DNA from: Leminorella grimontii ATCC 33999 = DSM 5078 | GTDB lineage: Bacteria > Pseudomonadota > Gammaproteobacteria > Enterobacterales > Enterobacteriaceae | Direction of reading: 5' to 3' | DNA length: 64,000 nucleotides | Assembly (NCBI RefSeq): GCF_000439085.1 | Contig: NZ_AUUA01000005.1 | Location: forward strand, 62,001 to 126,000 | In this document: one piece after another, positions 58,705 through 64,000 of the stretch | Layout: the number at the start of each line of letters is the position of its first letter | How positions within the stretch are numbered: the first letter of the stretch is position 1 | Position numbers and translations under genes: made by a program | The notes under the pieces: generated by a model | What the model was told of the DNA's origin: nothing | Database searches by the model: none | Seen by the model: the letters and a program-made list of their open reading frames with translations, nothing else

Positions 58705-59961
58705 TTAAAATTCTTTACGTAGCCAGCCGCTAATGCGCTGCGCCCAGCTGCGTACAGACGTTCTTTTTTCTACTTCAGATTCTCCCCGCAGGTGAGACTC
58801 TTTACCGTAGTGCAGAAGGCCTACCGCCGTTGAGTAGTAAGGCTCCTGCGCATAATCCGTTAGTCCCGTGATGTTCAGCGGCTGCCCGATACGCACCTGC
58901 GTATGGAACACTCGCTGAGCACACTCCGCCAGGCCGTCGATTTGCGCGGCCCCGCCGGTTAATACGATACCGGCTGCTAAATGATGCTTTACGCCCTGTT
59001 GGCGCAGCTGTTCCTGAACCTGCAAAATCTCATCGTTCACCAGGTTGAGCAGTTCGGTATAGCGCGGCTCGATAACGTCGGCCAGGGTCTGACGCTGAAG
59101 GCTGCGCGGCGGACGACCGCCAACGCTTGGCACTTCGACCGTTTCGTCTTTGCTGACCAAAGAGCCCAGCGCGCATCCGTGACGCACCTTGATGGCCTCT
59201 GCGTCAGTCGGCGGCGTGCCAAAAGCGTAGGCGATATCGCTGGTCACCACGTTGCCCGCATAGGGGATAACTTTAGTATGGCGCAGCGCGCCGCCGGTGT
59301 AGATCGCAATATCCATCGTGCCGCCGCCGATGTCGATCACGCAAACGCCCAGTTCTCGCTCGTCTTCGGTAAGCACGGCATAGCTTGCGGCCAGTCCGGC
59401 AAATATAAGTTGGTCAACTTTCAAACCGCAGCGTTCCACGGCTTTAACAATATTTTTCGCCATATCATTATGGCAGGTAATCAGATGCACCTTAGCCTGC
59501 ATCCGAACGCCGGACAGGCCGACCGGATTCTTGATGCCTTCCTGATAGTCGATGGCGTATTCTTGCGGAATAACGTGCAGAATGCGGTGTTCGTCGCGCA
59601 CGCGGACGGATTTGGCGGTATGTACCACGCTCTCAACGTCTTCCTGCGTTACCTCTTCTTCCGAAATCGGCACCATGCCGATTTCATTTTGGCAGCTGAT
59701 ATGCTTACCGGACAGCGCCAGATAAACCGACGCAATCTGGCAATCCGCCATCAGTTCGGCCTGATCGATAGCTCGCTGGACCGACTTCACCACCGACTCA
59801 AGGTCGTTAACGCCGCCCTTGTCCATCCCTCTGGATGGGCAACTGCCGACGCCGATAATATTGACCATACCGTCAGGCAGCACCTCGCCAACCAGCGCCG
59901 CGACTTTCGCCGTGCCGATTTCCAGTCCAACCACCAGCTTTCTGTCTGTCGATTTGATCAT
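58705..59961 (-). CDS. ftsA: Cell division protein FtsA
   Basis: FtsA is the actin-like membrane tether of FtsZ. The ATG at 59961 overlaps the ftsQ stop (ATGA) and gives 418 residues beginning [20 protein letters not shown]; an upstream TTG in the same frame is not used in the family. Phosphate-binding loops are [14 protein letters not shown] and [18 protein letters not shown], and the adenosine motif is in [13 protein letters not shown]. The C-terminal amphipathic membrane anchor is [10 protein letters not shown]. Confidence 0.97.
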   Translation of the reverse strand: MIKSTDRKLVVGLEIGTAKVAALVGEVLPDGMVNIIGVGSCPSRGMDKGGVNDLESVVKSVQRAIDQAELMADCQIASVYLALSGKHISCQNEIGMVPISEEEVTQEDVESVVHTAKSVRVRDEHRILHVIPQEYAIDYQEGIKNPVGLSGVRMQAKVHLITCHNDMAKNIVKAVERCGLKVDQLIFAGLAASYAVLTEDERELGVCVIDIGGGTMDIAIYTGGALRHTKVIPYAGNVVTSDIAYAFGTPPTDAEAIKVRHGCALGSLVSKDETVEVPSVGGRPPRSLQRQTLADVIEPRYTELLNLVNDEILQVQEQLRQQGVKHHLAAGIVLTGGAAQIDGLAECAQRVFHTQVRIGQPLNITGLTDYAQEPYYSTAVGLLHYGKESHLRGESEVEKRTSVRSWAQRISGWLRKEF

Positions 59962-60794
59962 TGTTGCTCTGCCTGACCCTGTTGTTGTGTCCAATCAGAT
60001 AAAAAATTCTGACCATCAATAAATGCGGGCGCCCAACCCACCGCCGCGCCGGTGTCGTAACGCATATCCAAAGAGGCGATGCGTTTGTCCGCCGGAGCCT
60101 GCTTAAGCAGCGTTGGATAGAGCGCGATAAACCGCGTCAGCCGCTTAGTGCGGTTTTCTCTACCCAGCTCAATTCGGACATCGTTGTCTAACATCAGCTG
60201 CCATGAGCGACGTTCGCTCATCGACACCGTCTTTAACTTAAACTTTGCCTCCGCCAGCGCGCTGCTCATGCTGTTATAGCCTTCCAGCACCTCTTTTTCG
60301 CTGCCCTCCGGCCCGTACAGCAGCGGAAGGGAGCGATCGCTCACCCGCTCTGCCGGCACGCTGAATACGTTACCTTCTTTATCCATCAGCTGGAGGTCGT
60401 TCCAGCGGGCATAGGGCACGTATTCAACGATGTGTATCTTCAGCTCATCCGGCCACTGCTTGCGCACGCTGGCCTGCTTAATCCATCTCAAGTGCAGTAT
60501 CTGCTGCTGCAGGACGTCGACGTCCTGCGACATAAAGGTTCCCGGCGATCCGGACGACAGCACCGCCTGGCGAATATCGTCATCGGTAGTGATAGCTCGT
60601 TCTCCCGTCACCACCAAACGCGACAGCGGTAGCCGCTGTGCGTCATCCATCCACTGAACTACCGCCCAGCATCCCCATACCACGGTGCCTATCACCATCA
60701 GTAAGAAGATAATGCCGATAATCTGCGTTCCATTGCTGCGCCCGGAACGCGTTTTCTCCTGCTCTTCCCGGACGTTTCGAGCCGCCTGAGACAT
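59958..60794 (-). CDS. ftsQ: Cell division protein FtsQ
   Basis: FtsQ is a bitopic inner-membrane protein that recruits FtsB and FtsL to the divisome. In 278 residues there is a short cytoplasmic tail, one transmembrane helix at about 26-48 ([25 protein letters not shown]), a POTRA domain ([23 protein letters not shown]) and the FtsQ beta domain with [19 protein letters not shown]. It overlaps ftsA by 4 bp and starts one base after ddlB ends. Confidence 0.96.
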   Translation of the reverse strand: MSQAARNVREEQEKTRSGRSNGTQIIGIIFLLMVIGTVVWGCWAVVQWMDDAQRLPLSRLVVTGERAITTDDDIRQAVLSSGSPGTFMSQDVDVLQQQILHLRWIKQASVRKQWPDELKIHIVEYVPYARWNDLQLMDKEGNVFSVPAERVSDRSLPLLYGPEGSEKEVLEGYNSMSSALAEAKFKLKTVSMSERRSWQLMLDNDVRIELGRENRTKRLTRFIALYPTLLKQAPADKRIASLDMRYDTGAAVGWAPAFIDGQNFLSDWTQQQGQAEQQ

Positions 60795-60795
60795 A

Positions 60796-63172
<2,377 letters not shown>

Positions 63173-63224
63173 TGTATTCTTTTTACTCTCGTTAAACCGC
63201 GGGTTCTGCCCGCTAAAATCTCAT

Positions 63225-64000
63225 TTATTTAGCGACGCTTTTAACCACGTCGGCCACCCTCTTGGTGGCATCGGGGATCGCCGTTGTTTTCGCCTGCATC
63301 GCCATCGCCAAAAGGCCGGAACGATTAAGATCTTCCAGCGCGGCCGTCAGCGTTTCGACGTTAAACTGAGGCTGTTCAATAATCTTCGCTGCGCCGGCTT
63401 TCTCCAACGGCAGCGCGTTCCAGTACTGCTGGCGGTCTTTGTGCATAAAGGGCACGAAGATAGCCGGCAAGCCCGCCGCCGCAATTTCGCTAACGGTCAG
63501 CGCGCCGGAACGGCAAACGACGACATCAGCCCACGCATAGGCGTTAGCCATGTCGTCAATAAATTCCGTCACTTTATGGTGGGCCATCCCACGCTGTTCA
63601 TAATCCTTTTGCACGCTTTCCTGCGCGCCTTTACCCACCTGGTGCCAAATAACCACCCGATCGCCCAGCCGTTCAGCCGCCTGGGGAACCGTTTGGTTCA
63701 ACACTCTGGCGCCCTGACTTCCGCCGACGACCAAAACGCGGATCGGCCCGCTACGCTCGGACAGGCGAACTTCCGGCGCGGGCAGATCCAAAACGTCGGT
63801 ACGAACCGGGTTCCCTACCACTTGGGCATTGGGGAACGCACCGGGAAACGCCTGCAGCACGCGGGTCGCGATTTTAGCCAGCCAGCGGTTAGTCAGGCCG
63901 GCAATGCCGTTTTGCTCATGCAGCACGACGGGGATGCCGCAGCGCCACGCCGCCAGCCCGCCGGGGCCGGAAACGTAGCCGCCCATGCCGAGCACGACGT
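63225..64000 (-). CDS. murG: Lipid II synthase MurG (UDP-GlcNAc transferase), cut by the right edge
   Basis: MurG transfers GlcNAc to lipid I on the inner face of the membrane, giving lipid II. Only the C-terminal 258 or so residues are in the window; the start lies to the right. Visible motifs are [28 protein letters not shown], the second-domain start [20 protein letters not shown], and the sugar-nucleotide site [25 protein letters not shown]. The C-terminal end, near [20 protein letters not shown], is complete. It precedes murC by 52 bp. Confidence 0.96.
   Translation of the reverse strand, partial: VVLGMGGYVSGPGGLAAWRCGIPVVLHEQNGIAGLTNRWLAKIATRVLQAFPGAFPNAQVVGNPVRTDVLDLPAPEVRLSERSGPIRVLVVGGSQGARVLNQTVPQAAERLGDRVVIWHQVGKGAQESVQKDYEQRGMAHHKVTEFIDDMANAYAWADVVVCRSGALTVSEIAAAGLPAIFVPFMHKDRQQYWNALPLEKAGAAKIIEQPQFNVETLTAALEDLNRSGLLAMAMQAKTTAIPDATKRVADVVKSVAK

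Noticed and set aside
57489-59976. Long open frames antisense to ftsZ and ftsA
   Set aside because: They are shadows of the well-recognised division genes; products are low-complexity and unlike known proteins.

Overview
The window is chromosomal DNA from a member of the Enterobacterales. Almost every gene has a recognisable E. coli counterpart, and the backbone runs in the same order as E. coli minutes 2-4, read in reverse: murG-murC-ddlB-ftsQAZ-lpxC-secM-secA-mutT / yacG-zapD-coaE / guaC / hofCB-ppdD / ampD / aroP / pdhR-aceEF-lpdA / acnB-yacL / hemL / erpA / yadS-btuF-mtnN / dgt / cdaR. Gene content (chiPQ-chb, a ydh aldehyde:ferredoxin oxidoreductase-type operon, pilD next to coaE, a DUF721 gene beside secM) suggests a lineage outside the E. 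coli/Salmonella group, perhaps Budviciaceae (Leminorella-like) or Yersiniaceae. That family-level guess is inference only. No rRNA, tRNA, prophage, transposase or CRISPR array was found.

Layout. 1-7.4 kb is a sugar-diacid module: gudX (cut by the left edge) and gudP, divergent garD, a YfeJ-like glutamine amidotransferase, an unrecognised gene and the regulator cdaR. A shared 16-bp palindrome lies in both the gudP/garD and cdaR promoter regions. 7.5-13.5 kb holds dgt, mtnN-btuF-yadS, erpA and hemL. 13.5-19.7 kb is the six-gene ydhYVWXUT operon, which encodes an anaerobic redox complex behind a near-consensus FNR box. Its last gene encodes a solenoid of seventeen exact 9-residue repeats. 20.3-23.4 kb is yacL and acnB. 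24-28.7 kb is the chitin-oligosaccharide operon chiP-chiQ-chb with a NagC-like operator.

29-38.3 kb is pdhR-aceE-aceF-lpdA with a perfect PdhR operator, then aroP. 38.4-42.3 kb is ampD and the type IV pilin genes ppdD-hofB-hofC. 42.4-48.3 kb is an inserted block: the exporter gene yedA, a 64-bp MITE-like repeat and the ytfQRT-yjfF galactofuranose ABC importer. 48.4-52.5 kb is guaC, pilD-coaE-zapD-yacG and mutT. 52.5-64 kb is secA-secM, a DUF721 (DciA-like) gene, and lpxC-ftsZ-ftsA-ftsQ-ddlB-murC-murG (cut by the right edge), the distal part of the cell-wall and division cluster.

Relative to E. coli, degP, clcA, nadC and ampE are missing from their usual slots, and the long yacL-to-hemL interval is replaced by the ydh operon. 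The unusual content therefore sits at a few insertion/deletion joints in a conserved backbone. The most rewarding points are the putative CdaR operator pair, the YdhT nonapeptide solenoid tied to an orphan tungsten/molybdenum enzyme, the unrecognised gene beside cdaR, the divergent SecM arrest motif, and the split pilABCD-coaE arrangement.
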